Positions 47,599-56,428 of a stretch of DNA of 56,520 nt are shown here, piece by piece (positions within the stretch are counted from its first letter, which is position 1; every line of letters begins with the position of its first letter). The position numbers and the translations under genes are program-made. Below the pieces are notes generated by a model. It was not told where the DNA came from, made no database searches, and was given only the letters and a program-made list of their open reading frames with translations. The DNA lies in contig NZ_PVZG01000029.1 of assembly GCF_003002065.1 (NCBI RefSeq), positions 1 through 56,520 on the forward strand, given 5' to 3'. This stretch comes from Pseudosporangium ferrugineum (GTDB taxonomy: Bacteria > Actinomycetota > Actinomycetes > Mycobacteriales > Micromonosporaceae).

Positions 47599-48869
47599 CG
47601 TACTTCGCCGAGTACGCGTGGGTCGGTGGCCGGGTCGAGCGGGACGTGACCCTCGAGGTCTCCGGCGGCCGGTTCACCGCGGTCACGCCCGGGTCCGCGC
47701 CGGGCGGCACCCGGCTGCGCGGCCTCGTGCTGCCCGGCCTCGCGAACGCGCACTCGCACGCGTTCCACCGGGCGCTGCGCGGGCGTACGCACGGCGACCG
47801 CGGCAGCTTCTGGACGTGGCGCGAGCTGATGTACGAGGTGGCCGGCCGCCTCGACCCGGACGGCTACTACGCGCTGGCCCGGGCGGTCTACGGCGAGATG
47901 GCCCTGGCCGGCGTCACGTCCGTCGGCGAGTTCCACTACCTGCACCACGGCCCGGACGGCACGCCGTACGCCGACCCGAACGAGATGGGCCACGCCGTGG
48001 TGCGGGCGGCGCGGGACGCGGGCCTGCGGATCACCCTGCTGGACACGCTCTACCTGACGTCCACGGTGGACGGACGGCCGCTCGAGGGCGTCCAGCGCCG
48101 CTTCGGCGACGGGGACCTGGACGGCTGGCTGACCCGGACGGCGACGCTGCGCGACGGCGAGCACGTGCGCATCGGTGCGGCTCTCCATTCCGTACGCGCG
48201 GTGCCCGCGCACGCCCTCACGGCCCTCGCCGGCCGTGCGCCCCTGCACCTGCACCTCTCCGAGCAACGCGCCGAGAACGAGCAGTGCCGGGCGGTCCACG
48301 GCTGCACGCCCACCGAACTGCTGCACCGGCACGGCATCCTCCGACCGGGCACCACGGCCGTCCACGCGACCCACCTGACCGGCGACGACGTGAAGCTCCT
48401 CGGCGGCAGCGGCACCGGCGTCTGCCTGTGCCCCACCACCGAACGGGACCTCGCCGACGGCATCGGACCCGGCCGTGCCCTCGCCGACGCCGGTTCCCCG
48501 CTGAGCCTCGGCAGCGACAGCCACGCCGTCGTCGACCTCTTCGAGGAGGCCCGCGGCGTGGAGCTGGACGAGCGCCTCGCCACCGAACGCCGGGGCCACT
48601 TCTCCCCCGCCGAACTGCTCGCCGCGGCCACCGCGCACACCGCGCTGGGCTGGGACGACGCCGGAGAACTGGCGGTGGGCAAGCGGGCCGACCTGGTCGC
48701 GGTCTCCCTGGATTCGGTACGGACGGCCGGCATCGACCCCTCCGGCCTGGTCTTCGCCGCCACGGCGGCCGACGTCACCCACGTGGTCGCCGACGGCCGG
48801 ACGATCGTGGCGGACGGGCGGCACACCGGCTTCGACGTGGCGGCGGCCCTGCGGGAGGCGATCGCATGA
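47595..48869 (+). CDS. hutF: formimidoylglutamate deiminase
   Basis: 424 aa, amidohydrolase superfamily. Metal site: NAHSHAFHRALRG (HxH), the later His in LHLHLSEQ, and Asp in SLGSDSHAVVDLFEEAR. SFWTWRELMYEVAGRL and CPTTERDLADGIGP are specific to HutF. It removes ammonia from N-formimino-L-glutamate to give N-formyl-L-glutamate, so the pathway here is the HutF route. Overlaps both neighbours by 4 bases. Confidence 0.95.
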   Translation: MTYFAEYAWVGGRVERDVTLEVSGGRFTAVTPGSAPGGTRLRGLVLPGLANAHSHAFHRALRGRTHGDRGSFWTWRELMYEVAGRLDPDGYYALARAVYGEMALAGVTSVGEFHYLHHGPDGTPYADPNEMGHAVVRAARDAGLRITLLDTLYLTSTVDGRPLEGVQRRFGDGDLDGWLTRTATLRDGEHVRIGAALHSVRAVPAHALTALAGRAPLHLHLSEQRAENEQCRAVHGCTPTELLHRHGILRPGTTAVHATHLTGDDVKLLGGSGTGVCLCPTTERDLADGIGPGRALADAGSPLSLGSDSHAVVDLFEEARGVELDERLATERRGHFSPAELLAAATAHTALGWDDAGELAVGKRADLVAVSLDSVRTAGIDPSGLVFAATAADVTHVVADGRTIVADGRHTGFDVAAALREAIA

Positions 48870-50014
48870 GCCTCGTGATCACGAACATCGGCGAGCTGTT
48901 CACCGCCGACGACGAGCTCGGCATCCTGCACGACGCCGCGCTCGTCGCCGAGGGCGGCCGGATCGCCTGGCTCGGCCCGGCGGCGCAGGCCCCCGCGGCC
49001 GACGAACGGCTCGACGCGGGCGGTCGCGCGGTGCTGCCCGGCTTCGTCGACAGCCACGCGCACCTCGTCTTCGCCGGGGACCGCGCGGCCGAGTTCGCCG
49101 CCCGGATGGCCGGGGAGCCGTACACGGGCGGCGGCATCCGCACCACCGTCGCCGCGACCCGGGCGGCGACCGACGAGCAGCTGCGCGCCGCCGCGGGACG
49201 GCTCGTCGCCGAGATGCGGCGGCAGGGCACCACCACGGTCGAGATCAAGAGCGGCTACGGCCTCGCCGTCGAGGAGGAGGCGCGCAGCCTGCGCCTCGCG
49301 CGCGAACTCACCGCCGAGACCACGTTCCTCGGCGCGCACGTCGTACCGGCGGAATACCGGGACCGGCCCGACGAGTACGTCGCCCTGGTGGCCGGCCCCA
49401 TGCTCGACGCCGCCGCGCCGTACGCCCGCTGGGTCGACGTCTTCTGCGAGCGCGGCGCCTTCGACGGCGACCAGGCCCGCGAGATCCTCACCGCCGGGCT
49501 GAAGGCGGGGCTGGGCGCGCGGATCCACGCCAATCAGCTCACCGCCGGTCCGGGGGTGCGGCTGGCGGTCGAGCTCGGGGCCGCCAGCGCCGACCACTGC
49601 ACGCACCTGAGCGACGCGGACGTGGACGCGCTCGCCGGCTCCCCGACGGTGGCGACGCTGCTGCCGGGCGCCGAGTTCTCCACCCGGTCGCCGTATCCGG
49701 ACGCGCGGCGGCTGCTCGACGCCGGTGCCACGGTCGCGCTGGCCACCGACTGCAACCCCGGCTCGTCCTACACGTCGTCGATGCCGTTCTGCGTCGCTCT
49801 GGCCGTACGGGAAATGCGGTTGACCCCCGCCGAGGCCGTGCGGGCGGCGACCGCGGGCGGCGCACGGGCCCTGCGCCGCGACGACATCGGGGTGTTGCGC
49901 CCCGGGGCAAGGGCCGACCTGATCGTCCTCGACGCCCCCTCCCACCTGCACCTGGCCTACCGGCCCGGGGTTCCGCTGATCCGCACAGTTCTGCACGACG
50001 GAGTGCCGCTATGA
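48866..50014 (+). CDS. hutI: imidazolonepropionase
   Basis: 382 aa, amidohydrolase superfamily. FVDSHAHLVFAGDRAAEF (HxH), TTTVEIKSGYGL, FLGAHVVPAEY, ARIHANQL, ADHCTHLSD and ATDCNPGSSYTSSMPF are all HutI signatures. It opens the imidazolone ring to give N-formimino-L-glutamate, the substrate of the HutF encoded just upstream. Both ends overlap neighbours by 4 bases. Confidence 0.96.
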   Translation: MSLVITNIGELFTADDELGILHDAALVAEGGRIAWLGPAAQAPAADERLDAGGRAVLPGFVDSHAHLVFAGDRAAEFAARMAGEPYTGGGIRTTVAATRAATDEQLRAAAGRLVAEMRRQGTTTVEIKSGYGLAVEEEARSLRLARELTAETTFLGAHVVPAEYRDRPDEYVALVAGPMLDAAAPYARWVDVFCERGAFDGDQAREILTAGLKAGLGARIHANQLTAGPGVRLAVELGAASADHCTHLSDADVDALAGSPTVATLLPGAEFSTRSPYPDARRLLDAGATVALATDCNPGSSYTSSMPFCVALAVREMRLTPAEAVRAATAGGARALRRDDIGVLRPGARADLIVLDAPSHLHLAYRPGVPLIRTVLHDGVPL

Positions 50015-51546
50015 ACGTCATCGTCCAGCCCACCGGCATCACCCCCGCCGACGTCCTCGCCGTCGCCCGGCGCGACGCGCGGGTCGAGATCTCCGAGGCC
50101 GCCGTCGCGGCGATGGGCCGCAGCCGGGCCATCGTCGACGGCATCGAGGCCTCCGGCCGTCCCGTGTACGGCGTCTCCACCGGCTTCGGCGCCCTCGCCA
50201 ACACGTTCATCGCCCCCGAGCGCCGCGCCGAACTGCAGCACGCGCTGATCCGTTCGCACGCGGCCGGGGTCGGCGCGCCGATGCCCCGCGAGGTGGTGCG
50301 CGCGATGATGCTGCTGCGCGTACGGTCGCTGGCCCTGGGCCTGTCCGGGGTGCGCCCCAGGCTCGCCCAGGGCCTCGTCGACCTGCTCAACCACGACATC
50401 ACGCCGTGGGTGCCGGAGCACGGCTCGCTGGGCGCGTCGGGCGACCTGGCGCCGCTCGCGCACTGCGCGCTCGTGCTGCTCGGCGAGGGCTGGGTGCTCG
50501 GCAAGGACGGCGCCCGGGTCGACGCGGCGCAGGCCCTGCACGCCGCCCACCTCGAGCCGCTCGACCTGGCCGCCAAGGAGGGCCTGGCGCTGATCAACGG
50601 CACCGACGGCATGCTCGCCATGCTGCTGCTCGCGATCGACGACGCCGGGCACCTGTTCGCGATGGCGGACGTGACGGCGGCGCTCGCGATCGAGGCGATG
50701 CTCGGCTCGGAACGCCCGTTCCTGCCCGAGCTGCACGCGATCCGCCCGCACCCCGGGCAGGCCGCGTCGGCCGCGAACATCCACCGGCTGCTGCAGAACT
50801 CGTCCATCATGGACTCGCACCGCGACGACCTCGCCCACGCCGTGCAGGACGCCTATTCGATGCGCTGCGCGCCGCAGGTCACCGGCGCCGCGCGGGACAC
50901 CCTGGAGTTCGTCCGTACGACGGCCGCCCGGGAACTGCGCTCGGTGGTGGACAACCCGGTGGTGCTCACCGACGGCCGGGTCGAGTCGACCGGCAACTTC
51001 CACGGCGCGCCCCTCGGCTTCGCCGCCGACTTCCTCGCCATCGCCGCGGCCGAGGTCGGCGCCATCGCGGAACGCCGGGTGGACCGCCTGCTCGACGTGG
51101 CCCGCTCCCGCGAGCTGCCGCCGTTCCTGTCCCCCGACGCCGGCGTCAACTCGGGCCTGATGATCGCCCAGTACACGGCCGCGGGGATCGTCGCGGAGAA
51201 CCGCCGTCTCGCGGGCCCGGCGTCGGTGGACTCGCTGCCGACCAGCGGCATGCAGGAGGACCACGTCTCCATGGGCTGGGCCGCGGCCAAGAAGCTGCGG
51301 ACCGTGCTGGACAACCTGACCAGCTTGCTGGCGGTCGAGCTGCTCGCCGGCGTGCGCGGCATCCAGCTGCGCGCGCCCCTGGTTCCGTCGCCGGCCGGGC
51401 GCGCCGCGGTGGCCGCCGTGGCCGGGTTCGCCGGGGAGCCGGGGCCGGACGTGTTCCTGGCCCCGGTCATGGAGCAGGCCCGCGCGGTGATCGCGGGCCG
51501 TGCCCTGCGCGCCGCGATCGAGGCCGACCTCGGCGCGCTCGGCTGA
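50011..51546 (+). CDS. hutH: histidine ammonia-lyase
   Basis: 511 aa, full length. The MIO cofactor forms from Ala-Ser-Gly in GSLGASGDLAPLAH. Others: YGVSTGFGALANT, ALINGTDGMLAML, QDAYSMRCAPQV, FHGAPLGFAADF and LPTSGMQEDHVSMGW. It deaminates histidine to urocanate, the first step, yet is the last gene of the operon. It ends 4 bases before the stop of the convergent gene, with no terminator hairpin between. Confidence 0.97.
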   Translation: MNVIVQPTGITPADVLAVARRDARVEISEAAVAAMGRSRAIVDGIEASGRPVYGVSTGFGALANTFIAPERRAELQHALIRSHAAGVGAPMPREVVRAMMLLRVRSLALGLSGVRPRLAQGLVDLLNHDITPWVPEHGSLGASGDLAPLAHCALVLLGEGWVLGKDGARVDAAQALHAAHLEPLDLAAKEGLALINGTDGMLAMLLLAIDDAGHLFAMADVTAALAIEAMLGSERPFLPELHAIRPHPGQAASAANIHRLLQNSSIMDSHRDDLAHAVQDAYSMRCAPQVTGAARDTLEFVRTTAARELRSVVDNPVVLTDGRVESTGNFHGAPLGFAADFLAIAAAEVGAIAERRVDRLLDVARSRELPPFLSPDAGVNSGLMIAQYTAAGIVAENRRLAGPASVDSLPTSGMQEDHVSMGWAAAKKLRTVLDNLTSLLAVELLAGVRGIQLRAPLVPSPAGRAAVAAVAGFAGEPGPDVFLAPVMEQARAVIAGRALRAAIEADLGALG

Positions 51547-51550
51547 CGCC

Positions 51551-52804
51551 TCAGCCGACGACCTCCGTGCGGACCACGATGACGCGGGGGTTGTTGTCCA
51601 CGTCGGTGAACGCGCGCGCCAGGTAGATCCACTCGCCCTGGACCGCCACGGCGTCCGCGTGCCCGGCCACGGTCGACAACGAGCCGTCCTTGCGTACGCG
51701 CAGGATCTCGGTGTCTCCGCGCCGCTGCTTCTTCGACCGTTCGAGCAGCTCACGCTGGGTGTCGGTGACGTCGCCCGTCCACGCGAACGAGTCCGGCAGG
51801 AAGTCGCTCTCCGAGTGCACGCTGGTCAGGTACAGGTCGCCGTCCGCGTCGGTGACCAGGCTGGCGTTGCTCTGCCCGAGCCGCGCGCTCCCGGTGCCGG
51901 TCAGGTTCACCCGCGCCTTCTTCGCCGGGCCCCGGTCCAGGAACGGCTCCTCGGGCGGCTCGGCGTCCTCGTCGTACCCGCCGCCGGTGTTGCCGATCAC
52001 CTCGTGCGCGAGGCCGTTCGGGCGGACCGCCACGACGCTGCGGCGGCCGGGTGCGGCGTACAGGGTGCCGTCCGGGCCGAGCGCCAGCGGATCGTTGAGC
52101 CCGTTCTCCACCGCGATCTGCGGGCCGGGGGTCTCCGCCGGGAAACCCGTGGTGGTCCGCGCCGAGCGCCACTGCCGTTCGGTGAGACCGGTCAGGTCCC
52201 GGCCCAGCACCGTCTTCAACTTCCCGTCCTGCACCGTACGGACGAGCTGATGGGTGACCGGCTCGATCCGCTCCTCGGCGAAGTACAGCCGGTCGTCGGC
52301 CGTCACCGCCACCCCGTGCAGGTAGCGGACGTACGCGCCGGCGACCGCGGCCCCGTCGGCGGCGGGCTTGCGGTCGCCCCGGTACGTGTCCCGGTCGATG
52401 CCCACCTTCTGCGCCACGGACCCGTCGGCCTTGATCTGCCACACCCCGCCGTCGCCGTTCCACATGGCGGCGTACACGGTGTCGCCGGGCCCGGCCGCCA
52501 CCTGGCTGATGTAGTCGGCCTTCAGGTCGGGCACCGTGACCTTGCCGAGCTGCCCGTCCCGGACCGCCCACAGCGTGAGGACGTCCTTCTGCTCGGTCAG
52601 CACCCGCAGCACACCGTCGCGCCCGGCCACCATGTCGACGAGCCGCCCGTCGATGAACGCGTCCGCCGCGGCCCCGCCGTCGTTCTCCCCGCCGCCGGCG
52701 ACCACCTCGATGAACTGCGCCTCGGCCCACGCCGGATCGCACCCGGCGCCGGCCACCAGCAGGCCGGCGGCCAGCAACGCCCCGGCAATCCCCCGTGTCT
52801 TCAC
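51551..52804 (-). CDS. exported beta-propeller-like protein
   Basis: 417 aa from GTG. The N-terminal signal TRGIAGALLAAGLLVAGAGC ends at a cysteine in a weak lipobox, so it may be a lipoprotein or simply Sec-exported. The rest is a chain of four-stranded repeats with NHL/SMP-30-like phrases: LVDMVAGRDGVLRVL, AAGPGDTVYAAMWN, LHGVAVTADDRLYFAE, PLALGPDGTLYAAPG and LVTDADGDLYLTSVH. This fits a six-bladed propeller. No catalytic residues are recognised. It is probably leaderless, with -10 TACCAT just upstream. It converges on hutH. Confidence 0.75.
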   Translation of the reverse strand: MKTRGIAGALLAAGLLVAGAGCDPAWAEAQFIEVVAGGGENDGGAAADAFIDGRLVDMVAGRDGVLRVLTEQKDVLTLWAVRDGQLGKVTVPDLKADYISQVAAGPGDTVYAAMWNGDGGVWQIKADGSVAQKVGIDRDTYRGDRKPAADGAAVAGAYVRYLHGVAVTADDRLYFAEERIEPVTHQLVRTVQDGKLKTVLGRDLTGLTERQWRSARTTTGFPAETPGPQIAVENGLNDPLALGPDGTLYAAPGRRSVVAVRPNGLAHEVIGNTGGGYDEDAEPPEEPFLDRGPAKKARVNLTGTGSARLGQSNASLVTDADGDLYLTSVHSESDFLPDSFAWTGDVTDTQRELLERSKKQRRGDTEILRVRKDGSLSTVAGHADAVAVQGEWIYLARAFTDVDNNPRVIVVRTEVVG

Positions 52805-52811
52805 GGTGCAA

Positions 52812-52817
52812 ATGGTA
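52812..52817 (-). promoter_or_regulatory. -10 box for leaderless propeller gene
   Basis: TACCAT on the minus strand, 7 bases before the GTG at 52804; no ribosome site lies between. Confidence 0.4.
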
Positions 52818-52908
52818 GGGCCTTTTTTCGTACGCCGGGGGGCGGCAAGATCCGGCGGGAACCGGACATGTGGGGGGCGACTGATTCACTTCGGCCTTCG
52901 GAGGTGGC

Positions 52909-53421
52909 ATGGACGAGGACCATTTCAGCGACTTCTACTCCGCGCAGTTCGCTGATGTGTGGCGGTTCGCCCGGCGGCGTACGGAAACCGGCCACGACGC
53001 CGACGACGTCACGGCCGAGACGTTCGCCGTGGCCTGGCGCCGCCGCGCCGACATCCCCGCGGACGGCGCACGGCTGTGGCTGTTCGGTGTGGCCCGCAAC
53101 GTGCTGGCCAACCACGACCGCGACTCCCGCCGGCGCGGCCGCCTGCACCTGAAGATCCTCACCCGGGGCACGCCGCAGGAAACCTACGAGACCGCCGACA
53201 ACCCCGGCAGCGACCTGTGGCGGGCCCTCGCGGCGCTCTCACCGGACGACCGCGAGCTGCTCCTCCTGCGCGCGTGGGACCGCCTCGCCGTGACCGAGAT
53301 CGCCACCCTGCTCGGCATCAGCGCCGCGACCGCCTCGTCCCGCCTGCACAAGGCCCGGCGACGCCTGGACCGAGAACTCGACCCGGACACGACCCGACCC
53401 CGAGAGGACGAGCATGCCTGA
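52909..53421 (+). CDS. ECF-family RNA polymerase sigma factor
   Basis: 170 aa. Region 2: FYSAQFADVWRFARRR, HDADDVTAETFAVAWRR and LWLFGVARNVLANHDRD. Region 4: LLRAWDRLAVTEIATLLGIS and ASSRLHKARRRLDREL. CGGAGGTGGC sits directly ahead of the ATG. The next gene overlaps by 8 bases and encodes a membrane protein with a short N-terminal tail, the usual sigma/partner pairing. Group not assigned. Confidence 0.92.
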   Translation: MDEDHFSDFYSAQFADVWRFARRRTETGHDADDVTAETFAVAWRRRADIPADGARLWLFGVARNVLANHDRDSRRRGRLHLKILTRGTPQETYETADNPGSDLWRALAALSPDDRELLLLRAWDRLAVTEIATLLGISAATASSRLHKARRRLDRELDPDTTRPREDEHA

Positions 53422-54469
53422 CGCCGACCTGGACTTCTTCCGCATGCCCGACCCCGACCTGGACTTCCTCCGCCCCCTGGACCCCACCCTGCACGACGAA
53501 CCGCCGTCGCCCGGCTCGCCCCGCTATGAGGCCATCCGCCCTGATCGGCGCCGCGACAGCCGAGGGCTGCGGATGGTGGCATGGGTCACGGGCCGCCGCC
53601 GGACTCCGACCGCGACGCCGATCAGGGGTCGCGGCCGGACCGTGGCGGCGACACCGGTCAGTAGCCGGACCGTGGCCGCGACGCCGGCCAACGGCCGCGG
53701 CCGGACTGTGGCCGCGGCGCCGATCAGTAGCCGGACTGTGGCCGCGACGCCGGCCAACGGCCGCGGCCAGGCTGTGGCCGCGACGCCGGTCAGGGGCCGC
53801 CGTTGGATGCCGTGGACGGTGGCGGCGGCCGGGGCGGCGGCGTCGGTGCTGGCCACGATGGTCGTCCTCGGCGGCGACGGCACCTCCGCCTCGGCGGCGG
53901 TCCTGACCGCGGCGGAACGCACGGAGAAGGTGGTCACACTCCGCGGCACCACGCAGGACGAGATCAGAACCGGCGGCGCCTCGACCACCACGGTGGAGGC
54001 GAACGGCCCAGACCTGAAGATAACGACGCAGGAGGGCGGCGGCACGATCACCACGACGGTCATCGGCGACACGGTCTACGAATCCCGCTCCGACGGCACC
54101 TCGCTCAAGCAGAAGCTCCGGGCCGGGGAACGCCTGGCCCCCTTCGCCCAGTCCACCGGAAACGTCATCCGGGCCGCCCTGAACGACGCAAACGTCACCG
54201 CCAAGGGCACCGACCGCGTACGCGGCACCGAAGCCGAGCACTACCACGTCGAACTCACGCCGAAATCCCGCAGGGCCCTGGCCGCCCTCCCCCCGGGCCA
54301 GGCCGCCTGGTTCGAGGTCGAGGACGCCGACAAGATCACCTCCATCGACATCTGGACGGCCGGCGACCTGATCCGCCGCATCACGGTCGACCAGCCCGAA
54401 CGCCTCACCACGGCCGAGTATTACGACTTCGGCCACCCGGTGACGATCACCGTCCCGCCCGGCTTCTGA
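53414..54469 (+). CDS. membrane partner of the ECF sigma factor, anti-sigma-like
   Basis: 351 aa. A cytoplasmic N-terminus (MPDADLDFFR repeated as MPDPDLDFLR) is followed by 68 residues of tandem repeats (63-130), one membrane helix (about 133-155, WTVAAAGAAASVLATMVVLGG) and an external domain of about 195 residues that is mostly beta (TLRGTTQDEIR, TTTVIGDTVYESRSDG, AEHYHVELTPKSR). The layout resembles the CU044_5270-type proteins that accompany ECF sigma genes. There is no zinc ZAS motif, so anti-sigma action is inferred from position. The repeat stretch is probably a recent expansion. Confidence 0.75.
   Translation: MPDADLDFFRMPDPDLDFLRPLDPTLHDEPPSPGSPRYEAIRPDRRRDSRGLRMVAWVTGRRRTPTATPIRGRGRTVAATPVSSRTVAATPANGRGRTVAAAPISSRTVAATPANGRGQAVAATPVRGRRWMPWTVAAAGAAASVLATMVVLGGDGTSASAAVLTAAERTEKVVTLRGTTQDEIRTGGASTTTVEANGPDLKITTQEGGGTITTTVIGDTVYESRSDGTSLKQKLRAGERLAPFAQSTGNVIRAALNDANVTAKGTDRVRGTEAEHYHVELTPKSRRALAALPPGQAAWFEVEDADKITSIDIWTAGDLIRRITVDQPERLTTAEYYDFGHPVTITVPPGF
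53600..53803. repeat. in-frame tandem repeat in the anti-sigma-like gene
   Basis: Six units of 30 or 36 bases, encoding RTPTATPIRGRG, RTVAATPVSS, RTVAATPANGRG, RTVAAAPISS, RTVAATPANGRG and QAVAATPVRGRR. Alternation of 10- and 12-residue units gives a 66-base higher-order repeat. All lengths are multiples of three. Confidence 0.85.
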
Positions 54470-54924
54470 CCGCCCGGCCCGGCCCGCCCGGCCTCTGTCA
54501 GCCGGCCCGGCCTCTGTCAGCTGCTCCGGCTCACCCGGTTCAGGACCGGCGGGCCGGGCTCACCCGGTTCGCCCGGTTCGCCCGGTTCGCCCGGCTCATG
54601 ACCGGCGGGCCGGGCTCACCCCGCTCGCAACCGGCGAACCCGGCTCACCCCGCTCGCAACCGGCGGGCCGGGGTTGCCTGGCTTCTGACCGGCCGGCGGC
54701 GTGCGAACCGACTCGGCCGGCCGGAGCGCAGCCGCCGCTGTGCCGTCGCCCGCTCACGCACCGAGCCGCGCCGTTCGCCGCCGCGCGCTCGCGCACCCAG
54801 CCTGCCTGCCGCCGTGCTCACGCCCCAAGCCTGCCTGCCGCCGTGCTCACGCACCCCGCTTGAACACCGGTATCGCCCTGCCGCCGCGCTCTCCCGGTGC
54901 CGGATGAAGCGCGGCGTCAGCGGG
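54470..54924. repeat. repeat-rich intergenic region
   Basis: 455 bases with no supported gene between convergent genes. It holds a 9-base repeat CCCGGTTCG, three perfect copies (54563-54589) with a fourth partial; a 24-base repeat starting GGCTCACCCCGCTCGC at 54613-54636 and 54642-54665; and a 23-base repeat CCTGCCTGCCGCCGTGCTC (first 19 bases) at 54801-54823 and 54830-54852. Inverted-repeat potential is high, so it may also serve as a terminator. Confidence 0.75.
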
Positions 54925-55535
54925 TCAGCGGGGTAGTTCCTTGGCGATGACCTTGGAGAGCTCGCGGAACGCCCGGCCGCGGTGGCTGATGGCGTCCTTC
55001 TCCGCCGGGCTCAGCTCGGCGTTGGTCTTCTCCTGGCCCTCGCCGAGGAAGATCGGGTCGTAGCCGAAGCCTCCCGTGCCGCGGCGGGCGCGCAGGATGC
55101 GGCCCGTCTGGCGCCCCTCGACCAGGTGTTCGCGGCCGTTGGGCAGGACCAGGGCGGCGGCGCAGACGAAGGCGCCGCCGCGGTGCTCGTCCGGGACGTC
55201 GCCGATCTGGGCCAGCACCAGGTCGAGGTTGGCCTGGTCGTCGCCGTGAGCGCCGGACCAGCGGGCGCTGAACACGCCCGGCATGCCGTTGAGGGCGTCC
55301 ACCGCGAGACCCGAGTCGTCGGCGACCGTCGGCAGGCCGGTGCGGGAGGCGCCCTCGCGCGCCTTGATGAGGGCGTTCTCGCCGAAGGTCAGCCCGGTCT
55401 CGGGGACGTCCGGGTAGTCGGGGAAGTCGCCCAGCCCCACGAGCTTGATCCCGCCGGTGCCCAGCGACGCGTCGAGGATCCGCTGGAGCTCGACCAGCTT
55501 CTTGAGATTGGCCGTGGCCAGCAGCAGGCGTGCGC

Positions 55536-55539
<4 letters not shown>
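54925..55539 (-). CDS. rdgB: non-canonical purine NTP pyrophosphatase (RdgB/HAM1)
   Basis: 204 aa, full length. LLLATANLKKLVELQ (phosphate/substrate loop), FGENALIKAREG, ADDSGLAVDALNGMPGVFSARW, GFGYDPIFL and SHRGRAFREL are the family signatures. It hydrolyses ITP, XTP and dITP to monophosphates, cleaning the nucleotide pool. The ATG overlaps the rph stop (ATGA), the conserved actinobacterial pairing. Confidence 0.97.
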
Positions 55540-56264
<725 letters not shown>

Positions 56265-56316
56265 GGCCAAGAGCCTAGGCGGACCGTGACCGGTTCGCGC
56301 CGCCGGGTGGCGCGCC

Positions 56317-56342
56317 TGTGGACAACCGCGCGTTGTGGATAA
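56317..56342. promoter_or_regulatory. two DnaA-box-like 9-mers
   Basis: TGTGGACAA at 56317-56325 is the complement of the actinobacterial DnaA box TTGTCCACA. TGTGGATAA at 56334-56342 is the complement of TTATCCACA. Same orientation, 17 bases start to start, in the spacer upstream of rph. Function unproven. Confidence 0.5.
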
Positions 56343-56410
56343 CTCGGGCCGCCGCCCCCGGACCGCCCAGAATGGTCGGCACGAACGACCGGCGAGGAAC
56401 GGGGGCAGGG

Positions 56411-56428
56411 ATGAGCGCGGAGAAGCTA
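56411..56428 (+). pseudogene. possible gene start interrupted by an IS element
   Basis: ATG AGC GCG GAG AAG followed at once by CTA and the presumed end of an IS630-family element. GGGGGCAGGG directly precedes the ATG, so this looks like the first codons of a gene cut off by insertion at a TA. In the sequence shown the frame reads on into the element. Only six codons are visible, so the call is weak. Confidence 0.25.

Noticed and set aside
54561..54852. CRISPR array or origin iterons.
   Set aside because: Short perfect tandem repeats of three different lengths, no regular spacers, no replication initiator gene.
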